DNA of 64,000 nucleotides from MW101C3 sp943367595 (GCA_943367595.1 CALRJS020000016.1:1-64000); one strand, 5' to 3'; shown: positions 24,682 through 33,464, counted from the first letter of the stretch. The notes: a model not told the origin generated them from the sequence alone. Program-made: numbers and translations.

Positions 24682-26348
24682 ATCGCGCAGGAGCGGGAGA
24701 AGCGCAGCTGCTCAACGCTGGTGGGCACCAGGGTGAGGTCGTGGTGACCACCGGGATTGGGGATGAAGCCCACCGGTTCATCCTTGGCGATATCAAGCAC
24801 GAAGATGCCGGAGGCATACCGCTGGAAACCGCCGACGGCCACCAGCAGGAACTTGCCGTCGGGGGTGATCGTGCAGGATTGCATGTCCTGGGTGATGTTC
24901 TGCAGCTCCTTGATCGGGGTCCATGTGGCGGTGTCCACCACCATGATGCCGCTGCGCCCCGGCGCCGGATTCAGCACCACCACATACATCTTCTTGCTGT
25001 CGGGTGTGAACGCCATGTGGAAGGGGCTCGGGTAACGCTTGCCCCAGGTTGGATCGATGATCTGCTTGATCTTGCGCCACTGGCTGGGGTCGGGATCGGA
25101 GCTGTCGAAGATGCCCACGCTGTTTTCCAGCCCGTTGTTCATCATCACCAGATGGTTGCCATCCGGTGTGAAGCCGAGTTCATGGCCAGGGGAATACACC
25201 CGGTCGATCACCACCCTCCAGGTGTCCTCATCCACCTGCTCCACGGGATAGGTGTCGGGCGACTGGCTGGGGAAGGAGCAATAGGCCACCGGCGTCATGC
25301 CGTTGTGGCTGTCGTGAATGACGCAGCCGCCGAGCATGCGGATGATCTCCGCGCCCCAGCGGCCCTCTGGGTGCCACACGAACGCATCGGCGCCGGTGAG
25401 GGCGCGGACGTTGGGACCCGGGATCTGGCCCTCGGGCACGAACAACTCGCCCATCGGGACCATCTCCCAGTTGATCTTGATGCCTTTGGTACCGCGCAGA
25501 TCGAACAGGCCCGTGGCTGGGTCTGGCTTGATGCGGCTGATCAGCAGGGTTCCACCACCGGTCCAGCAATCCGCCAGGTTCGGCGACTTGCCCTGCCAGT
25601 CGTAGCGGAACGCCTGCAGCACACGCGTGGAGGCACGATCGAACCAGGCGAAGATGTCCTTCTGCCCATCGGAGATGCAGTAGCTCTTGGCGTCGGAAGG
25701 GCGGATGGTGGTGTGCACGCCAAGGCCGAGGCCGGTGGTTTCGGCAATGTTCTCCTCCAGTTCCAGCACGTCTCCGTTGAAGCGGACCCGGTACATATTG
25801 AAGCCGGGCGGTGGATCTGTGACTGCGGTGGGCATCCCATAGATGAGGGAATTCATGCCCCCCTGGCAGCTGTTGATGAACTCGAACTCCTGGTAGGGAT
25901 TGCTGCTTGGAAAGGCCTGGATGTGATGGCTGATCGGGTTGTAATCGCCATAATTCCAATACCACAGAGAGGCCAGAGCTCGTCCACTGCCAAGGTCGAT
26001 CAGATTCACGCCGCCGCCCATCTTCTGAGGCATCACCACGATGTGGCGGCCTAATGTGTAGCCATTGAGCCGAAAGGGAAGATCGCTGAAATTGATGATC
26101 TCTCGATCAACTTTCAGGCTTTTGGGTGTGGCGTAGTCTCGGGGGCGATCGGTGACCCGTACGCCCTGATCCGGCGCGAGCCTGTCACCGGATCCCTTTT
26201 GGGCGCCCTCGCCAACGGCTGATCTGGGGGGCTCCGCCGCTGCGGCGGGTTTCACACCAGCCGCCAGCAGGCCCAGGGCGGAGAGGGCTCCGGCCTGAAG
26301 GGCATCGCGTCGGCTGAGGCCACGGTCGCTGGGAGAAGGATCCGTCAT
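24678..26348 (-). CDS. Tat-exported copper beta-propeller, thiocyanate dehydrogenase-like
   Basis: A 556-residue protein with a twin-arginine signal (SRRDALQAG, then a hydrophobic stretch to PAAAA). The rest reads as a seven-bladed propeller related to the N-terminal domain of nitrous oxide reductase, without a C-terminal CuA domain. Length and residue spacing fit thiocyanate dehydrogenase, as I recall it from Thioalkalivibrio. Candidate copper or active-site residues here are K109, H141, H142, H212, E295, D321, H389, H444 and H535. Only the position of that enzyme's His482 appears changed, to Gln490. The known enzyme oxidises thiocyanate to cyanate and sulfur; the substrate here is inferred and uncertain. 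It is the first gene of the operon with the ABC permease and ATPase. Confidence 0.65.
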   Translation of the reverse strand: MTDPSPSDRGLSRRDALQAGALSALGLLAAGVKPAAAAEPPRSAVGEGAQKGSGDRLAPDQGVRVTDRPRDYATPKSLKVDREIINFSDLPFRLNGYTLGRHIVVMPQKMGGGVNLIDLGSGRALASLWYWNYGDYNPISHHIQAFPSSNPYQEFEFINSCQGGMNSLIYGMPTAVTDPPPGFNMYRVRFNGDVLELEENIAETTGLGLGVHTTIRPSDAKSYCISDGQKDIFAWFDRASTRVLQAFRYDWQGKSPNLADCWTGGGTLLISRIKPDPATGLFDLRGTKGIKINWEMVPMGELFVPEGQIPGPNVRALTGADAFVWHPEGRWGAEIIRMLGGCVIHDSHNGMTPVAYCSFPSQSPDTYPVEQVDEDTWRVVIDRVYSPGHELGFTPDGNHLVMMNNGLENSVGIFDSSDPDPSQWRKIKQIIDPTWGKRYPSPFHMAFTPDSKKMYVVVLNPAPGRSGIMVVDTATWTPIKELQNITQDMQSCTITPDGKFLLVAVGGFQRYASGIFVLDIAKDEPVGFIPNPGGHHDLTLVPTSVEQLRFSRSCAM

Positions 26349-26469
26349 GGCAGCGAGTCAGCGGCCATCAGCTGGTTGGCCTGAGTCTCCGGCCATCATG
26401 AAACGGTTGACCGGTCCTGTCAGCTGTCTCAGCGAGATCCGGCCCAGGCCCGGTGGTTTCGTCACCTCT

Positions 26470-26580
26470 TCCACTCAGGCGCTCGCCTCGCTCAGCCGGC
26501 CGCTTCGCTAAGCCGGTCGCTGCGGTCAGTCGTCCGCTGCGGTCAGTCGCTCGCTCCAGTCAGGCGGTCGCCTCAGGTAG
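26470..26580. repeat. Degenerate short tandem repeat in the gap before the DUF456 gene
   Basis: CGCTGCGGTCAGTCG occurs twice, 17 bases apart, flanked by related copies (CAGTCGCTCGCTCCAGT, CAGGCGGTCGCCTCAGG). The roughly 300-base gap 26349-26650 otherwise shows no gene; an ACCGGT-centred dyad lies near 26410. Confidence 0.6.
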
Positions 26581-26650
26581 AGATCAGCAAGGACGAGTGC
26601 CTCGCTGGGACACGATCAGGCTGATGATCCCCTCGGACACGATCGAGCGA

Positions 26651-27196
26651 ATGAGCCAACAGGATGTGCTCTGGTGGCTGGCGCTCACGCTCCAGCTGGT
26701 GGCCATTCCCGGCACCCTGCTGCCCGTGCTGCCGGGGCTGATCTTCCTGCCGCTCGGGGCTGGCCTGTGGGTGTGGGCGGCGGGCTGGAGCACCGCCTGG
26801 CCCACCCTGCTGCTGGCTGGCGTGATCCTGCTGCTGGGCTGGGGGGCCGACGCGCTCGGGGTGGTGCTGGGGGCGGCCCGTCTGCAGGCCACCCGCTGGG
26901 CCTACATCGGCGCCGGTCTCGGGCTGGTGGTGGGCCTGTTGGGGCTGCTGCCTGCCCTGCCGGTGGGCGGGCCGCTGCTGGGCGCCCTGGTGGGGCCGCT
27001 GCTGGGGGCCACCCTCGGCGAGCTGGTGTCGGCGTCGTCGGCGCTCGGACCGCTGGGGCTGGAGCGGCTGCGCCGCGCGCTGCTGGTGGGGCTGGCAGTG
27101 GTGGCCGGCATGCTCGTGAGCCGGGTGGCTCAGTTCCTGCTGGCGCTGCTGGGGGTGGTGGGCTTCGTGCTGCTCAGCACGGTGCTGGCGCCCTGA
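26651..27196 (+). CDS. DUF456 membrane protein
   Basis: A 181-residue, extremely hydrophobic protein with five or six transmembrane segments. The DUF456 pattern is visible: VAIPGTLLPVLPGLIFLPLG near the start and LLPALPVGGPLLGALVGPLLGATLGE in the middle, the latter Gly-rich like glycine-zipper membrane proteins. Function is unknown. I chose ATG 26651 (MSQQDVLWW); an ATG at 26624 is in frame. The last 23 bases overlap the convergent cysteine desulfurase gene. Confidence 0.85.
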   Translation: MSQQDVLWWLALTLQLVAIPGTLLPVLPGLIFLPLGAGLWVWAAGWSTAWPTLLLAGVILLLGWGADALGVVLGAARLQATRWAYIGAGLGLVVGLLGLLPALPVGGPLLGALVGPLLGATLGELVSASSALGPLGLERLRRALLVGLAVVAGMLVSRVAQFLLALLGVVGFVLLSTVLAP

Positions 27197-28361
27197 GCGC
27201 CTCCGTTTCCAGCGCGCTCACCGCGGCGGGCGCCTGGCGCAGCTCCGCCACGGCCGCGGCCACGGCGGCGATCGCCTGATCGATGTCGCCCGTGGTGGTG
27301 CCGCGGCCCAGCCCGAAGCGAACCGAGGCCGCCGCGGCGGCGCGGTCGAGGCCCAGCGCGGCGAGCACATGGGAGGGGCTGCCGGCACTGCAGGCCGAGC
27401 CGCCGCTCACCGTGAGCTGGCGCCGCAGCAGGCTGTGCAGCCGGTTGCCATCCACACCGGCGATGCGCACGTTGAGGTTGTGGGCCAGGCGCTGCTCAAG
27501 GCTGCCGTTCACCGCCACACCCTCGATGGCCAGCAATCCCTGCAGGAGACGCTGCCGCAGGGCGCCGAGCCGCTCCTCGCGCTCCTCCCGGTCGGCCAGG
27601 GCGAGCGTGGCGGCCTTGGCCATGCCCACGATCAGCGGCACCGGCAGGGTGCCGGCCCGCAGGCCCCCTTCCTGGCCGCCGCCGTGCTGCTGGGGATTGA
27701 GCGTGATCCCCTCGCCCACCACCAGCGCGCCGATGCCCTTGGGCCCGTAAAACTTGTGGGCGCTCATGCTGAGCAGATCAATGCCGAGGGCGTCGGGCTG
27801 CAGGGCCAGGTGGCCGAAGGCCTGGGCGGCATCGCAATGAAACGCCACACCGCTGGCGCGGCAGAGCGAACCGATCGCCGCCAGCGGCTGCAGCACGCCG
27901 ATTTCGTTGTTGGCGGCCATCACGCTCACCAGGATCGTGTCGTGGCGCAGCGCTGCCACCAGATCGCCCAGATCCAGCAGGCCATCGGCGCCCACCGGCA
28001 GCACGGTGAGAGCAAAGCCGCGCCGCTCCAGTTCGCGCATGGTGTCGAGCACCGCCTTGTGCTCCGTGGCCACCGTGATCAGGTGACGGCCCAGGTGCTG
28101 GCGCGCTTCCGCCAGCCCTTTGAGCGCCAGGTTGTTGGCTTCGGTGGCGCCGCTGGTGAACACCACCCGCTCGATCGACACCCCCAGCTGCCCCGCCAGC
28201 TGCTCCCGCGCCCGCTCCACCGCCGTGGCTGCCTCCAGCCCCGGCCGGTGCAGGCGGCTGGACGGATTGGCGAACAGCTCGCTCCAGTAGGGCGCCATCG
28301 CTTCCACCACCGCCGGCTCGCAGGGGGTGGTGGCCTGGTAGTCCAGGTAGGGATGGGTCAC
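27174..28361 (-). CDS. Cysteine desulfurase (NifS/IscS family)
   Basis: PLP enzyme taking sulfur from cysteine for Fe-S clusters or tRNA thiolation. It has YLDYQATTPCEPAV, TSGATEANNLALKG, VATEHKAVLDTM, FHCDAAQAFG, the PLP lysine in SAHKFYGPKGIGALVV, and the persulfide cysteine in GGSACSAGSPSHVL. The start GTG at 28361 (THPYLDYQAT) gives 395 residues. Whether it is the IscS or NifS equivalent cannot be told from sequence alone. Its 3' end overlaps the DUF456 gene. Confidence 0.92.
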   Translation of the reverse strand: MTHPYLDYQATTPCEPAVVEAMAPYWSELFANPSSRLHRPGLEAATAVERAREQLAGQLGVSIERVVFTSGATEANNLALKGLAEARQHLGRHLITVATEHKAVLDTMRELERRGFALTVLPVGADGLLDLGDLVAALRHDTILVSVMAANNEIGVLQPLAAIGSLCRASGVAFHCDAAQAFGHLALQPDALGIDLLSMSAHKFYGPKGIGALVVGEGITLNPQQHGGGQEGGLRAGTLPVPLIVGMAKAATLALADREEREERLGALRQRLLQGLLAIEGVAVNGSLEQRLAHNLNVRIAGVDGNRLHSLLRRQLTVSGGSACSAGSPSHVLAALGLDRAAAAASVRFGLGRGTTTGDIDQAIAAVAAAVAELRQAPAAVSALETEALRAPAPC

Positions 28362-28549
28362 GGGATCGCCTGGGGCTGGGAAGAAGGGTCGGGACGCTGC
28401 GGCGACCCCGCTTCCCTTGTAGCAGTGGCGCCGCACGATCACAGCAGCGTTGTGGCGTCGGTGTGGGCGCGCTGGCCGGGAAGAGCCGTGGAGAATGGCG
28501 GTAGGCGCCAGACCCTTGGCTAGCTGCCCTGCTCCTGCGCTCTCCTCTG

Positions 28550-29047
28550 ATGACCCGCTGCGCACTGGCCCTCAGCTCCGTGTTCCTGGTAGCGGCCGCG
28601 GCCCATGGCCAGGGCGCACCGGTGCTGATCCCTTCCCAGAACCGCCCGCCGGGCATGGCGCTGCTGGTGGAGCGGGTGGTGCCCGGTGGCGTGCAGGCGC
28701 TGGGGGTGTACGGGGTCACGGCGGATCCAGCTCGCCCCGGTCTGCTGCGCATCAAGGTGTGGGAGGAGCTGCCGAATGACGTCAAGGTGCGCAGCGAAAC
28801 GATCGGCTGCTCCGCAACGGCGCCGATGCGGGTCACCAACGACGGCCGCCAGCTGATCCTGCGCCAGCTCAACCCCGGCGGGGCGATAACCAGCGTCAAC
28901 CGCAAGGACCATCTCGTCTGGTGGGCCTCCTGCCACCCGCAGCACGCGGGTCAGGACCCGGCCGGGCTGCGGGCCGTGGCCTTGCAGCTGGGCTACAGCG
29001 GCAACCTGCAGGAACGCGAGCAATACCTGCCGGCGGGATCGCTCTGA
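28550..29047 (+). CDS. Secreted hypothetical protein
   Basis: A 165-residue protein with a signal peptide (MTRCALALSSVFLVAAAAHG). The mature part has two internal Cys (IGCSATAPM, WWASCHPQ) that could form a disulfide and segments such as IKVWEELPNDVKVRSETIGC. I do not recognise a family. It stands alone between the desulfurase gene and a response regulator. Confidence 0.65.
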   Translation: MTRCALALSSVFLVAAAAHGQGAPVLIPSQNRPPGMALLVERVVPGGVQALGVYGVTADPARPGLLRIKVWEELPNDVKVRSETIGCSATAPMRVTNDGRQLILRQLNPGGAITSVNRKDHLVWWASCHPQHAGQDPAGLRAVALQLGYSGNLQEREQYLPAGSL

Positions 29048-29106
29048 CGCCGCCCCGCAGCCGGGTTGGCGGCCCTGGATAGATTTCCGGCACCACCGGT
29101 GGGTCC

Positions 29107-29946
29107 ATGAGCCAAGCCATCCCAGCAGCCGCACCCGACGGCGACGCCGCCCCGGATCAACCCCCGGCGGAGGGTCTGGAGTCCACCGCCGGCGCCGAGG
29201 CCAGTTCTGCGGTGGCCAGTTCCGCAGTGGTCGGCTCCGCTGCCCCGGTGCCCGCCCAGCCGCCGCGCCTGCTGCTCGTCGACGACGAGCCGGGGCTGCG
29301 CACCGCGGTGCAGGCCTACCTGCAGGACGAAGGCTTTGAGGTGGTCACCGCCAACGATGGCGAAGAGGGCTGGAAGCTGGCCCAGGAGATCGTGCCGGAT
29401 GTGGTGCTCACCGACGTGATGATGCCCCGCCTCGATGGCTACGGCCTGCTCAGGCGCCTGCGGGGCGATGAGCGGCTGGGGGGCACGCCGGTGATCTTCC
29501 TCACCGCCAAGGGCATGACCGCCGACCGCATCGAGGGCTTCCAGGCGGGCGTCGACGATTACATCCCCAAGCCGTTCGATCCCGACGAACTGGTGGCCCG
29601 GGTGCGCAACATGGTGCGGCGCCAGGAGCGGCTGCTGGCCGAGGCCGCCCGCTATGCCGACGCCGACATCGGCCAGATGGCGCGCCAGATCACCGAGATC
29701 CGCTCGCTCCTGCAGGTGGGTGGCGGCAAGAAGGCGCCGACCGGCGTCAAGCTCGATTTCACGCCCCGTGAGGCGAGTGTGCTGCAGCTGGTGGCCGAAG
29801 GGCTGATGAACAAGGAGATCGCCCGCCGGCTGGAAACCTCGATCCGCAACGTCGAGAAGTACGTGAGCCGCCTGTTCACCAAGACCGGCACCACCAGCCG
29901 CACCGAACTGGTCCGCTACGCGCTCGAAAACAGCCTGGTGGAATGA
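29107..29946 (+). CDS. Response regulator, receiver plus LuxR-type HTH
   Basis: A 279-residue two-component regulator. The first 55 residues are Ala/Ser-rich and disordered. The receiver domain (about 56-175) has LLLVDDEPG, the phosphoacceptor Asp in VVLTDVMMPRLDG and the Lys in YIPKPFDPDEL. After a linker, a NarL/LuxR-type HTH (about 215-275) reads PREASVLQLVAEGLMNKEIA and IRNVEKYVSRLFTK. It resembles Ycf29-like regulators of cyanobacteria. No kinase is adjacent. The stop overlaps the next gene's start (ATGA). Confidence 0.88.
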   Translation: MSQAIPAAAPDGDAAPDQPPAEGLESTAGAEASSAVASSAVVGSAAPVPAQPPRLLLVDDEPGLRTAVQAYLQDEGFEVVTANDGEEGWKLAQEIVPDVVLTDVMMPRLDGYGLLRRLRGDERLGGTPVIFLTAKGMTADRIEGFQAGVDDYIPKPFDPDELVARVRNMVRRQERLLAEAARYADADIGQMARQITEIRSLLQVGGGKKAPTGVKLDFTPREASVLQLVAEGLMNKEIARRLETSIRNVEKYVSRLFTKTGTTSRTELVRYALENSLVE

Positions 29947-30653
29947 CGCTGCCGGTTGCCGACCACAGGCGTCTTCACCAGTTTTGGCACGATCCGAACC
30001 CGCCTGCCTGGGTGGAGGCCCTCAGCCAGGAATGGCAGTCTTTTCATCCTGGCTGGCACTACCACCGCTTTGACGTCCATGAGGCCATCGACTTCATGCG
30101 CGCCGAGTTCGAGCCCGACATCCATGCGGCCTTCTGCGACATCCGCCTGCCTTCGATGGTGGCTGATGTGTTCAGGCTGGCGCTATTGCTCAGGCAGGGT
30201 GGTGTCTATGTCGACATGGCCACCCGTTGCTACGCCCCACTCGAAGACTGGCTGAATCTGCGTGAAGGCCTGGTGGTGCTGCGTCGCCCCCATCACATTC
30301 CCTTAGCGGCTTCGAACGGATTCATTGCCACCGCTGGCCCTGGCCATCCCTTCATCGCCGCCGCCTGGGAGATCGTGGCCAGCCGCATCGTGCGGCGGGA
30401 GGGGGTCAACGTGGGCCACACCACCGGACCAAGAGTGCTGCGAACGCTTTTCGAGCGTTCCCCGGAGTTGTTCCCCCGCTACGTGGTTGAAGCCGAATCA
30501 ATCACGAGCATGCTGCGCATTGGCTCCAGTTCTCAGCATCTGCCAGGCACTCAGCATTGGTCGAAGCGCCAGCTGGTGGAGCCTCTCTATGCACCCGGAG
30601 GCATTCGAGAACTGTTTGACCCACCCGGCAGTCAGCCCCTCCCGGCCTCCTGA
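29943..30653 (+). CDS. GT32-like glycosyltransferase with altered DXD motif
   Basis: A 236-residue protein resembling sugar transferases with the DXD motif (PF04488/GT32, OCH1-like). It has the typical start LHQFWHDPNPPAW, then MVADVFRLALLLRQGGVYVDMATRCYAPLE, split here across strands. The family DXD normally reads D-x-D in the segment GGVYxDxD; here the second Asp is Ala (VDMAT). It may be inactive or use another ligand. GHTTGPRVL matches the family's later TGP motif. Its start overlaps the response regulator stop by four bases. Confidence 0.75.
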   Translation: MTLPVADHRRLHQFWHDPNPPAWVEALSQEWQSFHPGWHYHRFDVHEAIDFMRAEFEPDIHAAFCDIRLPSMVADVFRLALLLRQGGVYVDMATRCYAPLEDWLNLREGLVVLRRPHHIPLAASNGFIATAGPGHPFIAAAWEIVASRIVRREGVNVGHTTGPRVLRTLFERSPELFPRYVVEAESITSMLRIGSSSQHLPGTQHWSKRQLVEPLYAPGGIRELFDPPGSQPLPAS

Positions 30654-30658
30654 AACCT

Positions 30659-31768
30659 GTGCCTGCAGGGTCGCTCAATCACGGCTGGATCTACACCGAC
30701 CGGGCCGGCAGCGCCGCGGCGGGCCAGACGATCTCCGCCTTCTACGCCGCCCGCTACAGGCATTCCGATCGACAGGTGTGGCAGGCGCGGCTGGAGGCCG
30801 GCGAGATCCACAGGAACGGCCAGCAGCTCCGGGCCGATGGCAGCCTCGCGCCGGGGGATCGGCTGGCGTGGCATCGGCCCCCCTGGCACGAACCGCCGGT
30901 GCCGGATCAGTGGCAGGTCGTCCATGACGACGGCGACATCCTGGTGATCGACAAGCCCAGCGGCCTGCCGGTGCTGCCGGCCGGCGGCTTCCTGGAGCAC
31001 ACCGTGCTGCGTCTGATCGAGCGGCGGCTGCATGCCTCGGTCGCCACTGCCACCACCAGCGTGCCCCGGCCCGTCCATCGGCTCGGGCGCTTCACCTCCG
31101 GGTTGCTGGTGCTGGCCCGCCAGCCCACCACCCGCGCCTGGCTCAGCGCCCTGCTGCGCGAGAGCACCGCGGCGCCGGCCGGCTCAGCGGCGGCGGCTGG
31201 TACGGCCTGCCACCAGGGCTGCCGCAAGCTCTACCGCGCACTCACGCAGGCAGGCCCGCTGCCGATCGCGGTGGGAGAGGTGGTGCCGATCGATGTGCCG
31301 ATCGGCCGCTGGCCCCATCCGCTGCTGGGCCAGGTGTGGGCGGCCGCCGCCGCTGAGGGCGGGGGCCCTGGTGCTGCCTCAGAGGGCGTGGGCCTTGGTG
31401 CTGTCGCTGCGGACGCTGCCGCGACGCCCCTGCCGGCCTGGAGTGAGCTGCGTTTGTTGCAGGTGCGCCCCCGGGCCCATCTGGTGGAGGTGGCGATCCG
31501 CAGCGGTCGCCCCCATCAGATCCGTATCCATGCCGCCTGCATTGGCACGCCCCTGCTGGGCGATCCCCTCTATCTGCCCGGCGGCCAGGCCCGCCCCGAG
31601 GCCCTGCCGGGCCTGGGCGGCTACCACCTGCACGCTCACCGGCTGGTGCTGCCCCGGCCGGAAGGCACCTGGCTGGAGCTGGAGGCGCCGCTGCCGTCAG
31701 CGCTGGAGCTGAAGCCGTCGCCGCAGGCCCTGGAGCTGGAGCCGCCAGCGGCCACTCCGGAGTTGTAG
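30659..31768 (+). CDS. RluA-family pseudouridine synthase
   Basis: A 369-residue predicted rRNA or tRNA pseudouridine synthase. An S4-like N-terminal region (about 20-75: GQTISAFYAARYRHSDRQ) precedes the catalytic domain with DILVIDKPSGLPVLP. The catalytic motif normally HRLDRxTSG reads HRLGRFTSGLLVLAR, so the universally used Asp is Gly. The C-terminal GRPHQIRIHAACIG and GDPLY are standard. An Ala/Gly-rich insert lies near residues 225-255. Either this subfamily uses another residue or the enzyme is inactive. Confidence 0.85.
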   Translation: MPAGSLNHGWIYTDRAGSAAAGQTISAFYAARYRHSDRQVWQARLEAGEIHRNGQQLRADGSLAPGDRLAWHRPPWHEPPVPDQWQVVHDDGDILVIDKPSGLPVLPAGGFLEHTVLRLIERRLHASVATATTSVPRPVHRLGRFTSGLLVLARQPTTRAWLSALLRESTAAPAGSAAAAGTACHQGCRKLYRALTQAGPLPIAVGEVVPIDVPIGRWPHPLLGQVWAAAAAEGGGPGAASEGVGLGAVAADAAATPLPAWSELRLLQVRPRAHLVEVAIRSGRPHQIRIHAACIGTPLLGDPLYLPGGQARPEALPGLGGYHLHAHRLVLPRPEGTWLELEAPLPSALELKPSPQALELEPPAATPEL

Positions 31769-31827
31769 GGGCGCCCTTCGCATCCGGCCGCTCAGCCCCC
31801 TGGCGGTTGATGCTGAGTGGCTGGTGC

Positions 31828-32730
31828 TCAGTGGCCGGCCTCGAACCAGCGGGCCAGCACCGACACATCTTCTTCGGCGTGGCCATTGGCGATGAGCCTG
31901 TCTTCCATGGCGGCCACCTGGGTGGTGAGCGGCAGCTCCAGCCCGGCGGCGGCCGCTTCCGCCAGGGCGATGGCCAGGTCTTTGCGGTGCAGGGCGAGCC
32001 GGAAGCCCAGCGGGTAGTGATCGCTGAGCATGTTTCCCGCCCGGTGGCGCAGGGCCCAGGAGCCTGCCGCACCCCCTTCGAGCGCGGCGCACACCTCTGC
32101 CATCGGCAGCCCCAGCCTTCGGCCCAGGGCGATCGCTTCCGCCACGGCGGCATAGCTGCCGGCCACCAGCACCTGGTTCACCGCCTTGGCCTGCTGGCCT
32201 GAGCCCACGGGGCCGAAATGGCTGATCGAGCTGCCCACCGCCTCCAGCAGCGGCCGGGCCCGCTCCAGCGCCGCCGCGCTGCCGCCCACCAGCACCGCCA
32301 GCCGGCCGGCGCGCGCCCCCTCGGTGCCGCCGGTCACCGGTGCATCGAGGTAGGTGATCCCATCGGCCTCCAGGCGGGCGGCCAGGGCGCGGCTGGTGGC
32401 GGGGGCAATCGTGGAGAAGTCGATCACCAAGGCGCCGGGAGCCAGGGCTGGCAGTGCTTGCTCCAGCAGCACGGCCTGTACCGCCTGGTCGTCGCTGAGG
32501 CAGAGGCACAGCACCGCAGCAGCGGCGGCAGCCTGTGGCACCGAGGCGGCCCGGTGGGCGCCGGCTTCTGCCAGCGGCAGCTCCCGCTGGCGGCTGCGGT
32601 TGTGCACGGTGAGCGGGTGGCCCGCCTGCAGCAGCCGGGCTGCCATCGGAGCTCCCAGGGCACCGAGGCCGATGAACCCCACCGGCTCCCGGTTCGGCAT
32701 TGACGCCGCAGCCCCGGCGGTGGCGCTCAT
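31828..32730 (-). CDS. NAD(P)-dependent beta-hydroxyacid dehydrogenase family
   Basis: About 300 residues of the 3-hydroxyisobutyrate dehydrogenase/GLYR family. The Rossmann motif is GFIGLGALGAPMAARLLQAG. The substrate motif DAPVTGGTEGARAGRLA and the catalytic Lys in GSGQQAKAVNQVLVAG are intact. The substrate could be tartronate semialdehyde, succinic semialdehyde or similar; the sequence does not decide. The ATG at 32730 overlaps the chlM stop (ATGA); a start at 32700 is also possible. Confidence 0.88.
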   Translation of the reverse strand: MSATAGAAASMPNREPVGFIGLGALGAPMAARLLQAGHPLTVHNRSRQRELPLAEAGAHRAASVPQAAAAAAVLCLCLSDDQAVQAVLLEQALPALAPGALVIDFSTIAPATSRALAARLEADGITYLDAPVTGGTEGARAGRLAVLVGGSAAALERARPLLEAVGSSISHFGPVGSGQQAKAVNQVLVAGSYAAVAEAIALGRRLGLPMAEVCAALEGGAAGSWALRHRAGNMLSDHYPLGFRLALHRKDLAIALAEAAAAGLELPLTTQVAAMEDRLIANGHAEEDVSVLARWFEAGH

Positions 32731-33464
32731 GCCCGCTCGAAGGCGATCAGGCGGGAGAAGTAGAAGGGCGCCTGGTTGAGGCTGCGGCGCAGCGGCTGGA
32801 AGCCGGCGGCGGCAGCGGCGGCCACGATGCCGTCTTCCCGCAGGGTGTAGGCGCGGGTGGTCTTGCTGGGGCCGGGGAACAGCTGGCCGATCCCCTTGAG
32901 CAACGCCAGCAGGGGGGTGTACGGGGCGAAGCTCACGATCAGCCGCCGCTCCGCCAGGCCGGCCAGATGGCGCACCATCTCCTCGGCGGCGGCCTGGGGG
33001 TAGTGAATGAACACATCGAGGCACACCACCGTGTCGTAGCGGCCGGTGAGGCTCTCCAGATCAGAGGTGTGGAAGGTCAGCCGGGCGGGGTCGATGCCGG
33101 CGGCGGTGGCGCGGCGGCCGGCCTCCTTCACCATGGCGTCCGAGAGGTCGATGGCGGAGATGCTGCCGGCCCCCAGGCCGGCCAGCGGCAGGCTGAGGCT
33201 GCCCACCCCGCAGCCGGCGTCGCAGAAGCTGCGGCCGGCCAGGTCGCCTTCCTCCTGCAGCCACGCCAGCACCTGATCCACCGTCTTCTGGTGGCCGATG
33301 CGGATGTTGCGCTGGACCTTGTTGACGTCGTCGCTGTCGCTGTAGATGCGATTCCAGCGCTCGAAGCCGGTGCTGTTGAAGTAGTTGCGCACCTCCAGCT
33401 TTTCCGCCGCCTTCTCGCTGGTGGTGGGCGCCGCGTCGGTGTCCAGCAGCGGTTCGGCGGCCAT
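32727..33464 (-). CDS. chlM: Magnesium-protoporphyrin IX methyltransferase
   Basis: SAM-dependent enzyme methylating the C13 propionate of Mg-protoporphyrin IX in chlorophyll synthesis. It has VRNYFNSTGFERWNRIYS, the SAM motif FCDAGCGVGSLSLPLA, and VVCLDVFIHYPQ. The C-terminal FYFSRLIAFER is typical. Length is 245 residues. It is first of a probable two-gene unit with the dehydrogenase gene. Confidence 0.95.
   Translation of the reverse strand: MAAEPLLDTDAAPTTSEKAAEKLEVRNYFNSTGFERWNRIYSDSDDVNKVQRNIRIGHQKTVDQVLAWLQEEGDLAGRSFCDAGCGVGSLSLPLAGLGAGSISAIDLSDAMVKEAGRRATAAGIDPARLTFHTSDLESLTGRYDTVVCLDVFIHYPQAAAEEMVRHLAGLAERRLIVSFAPYTPLLALLKGIGQLFPGPSKTTRAYTLREDGIVAAAAAAGFQPLRRSLNQAPFYFSRLIAFERA

Noticed and set aside
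24678..26348. Nitrous oxide reductase (NosZ)
   Set aside because: The propeller resembles NosZ, but the CuA cupredoxin domain is absent, the DxHHxH motif is not conserved as such, and no nosDFYL genes are nearby.
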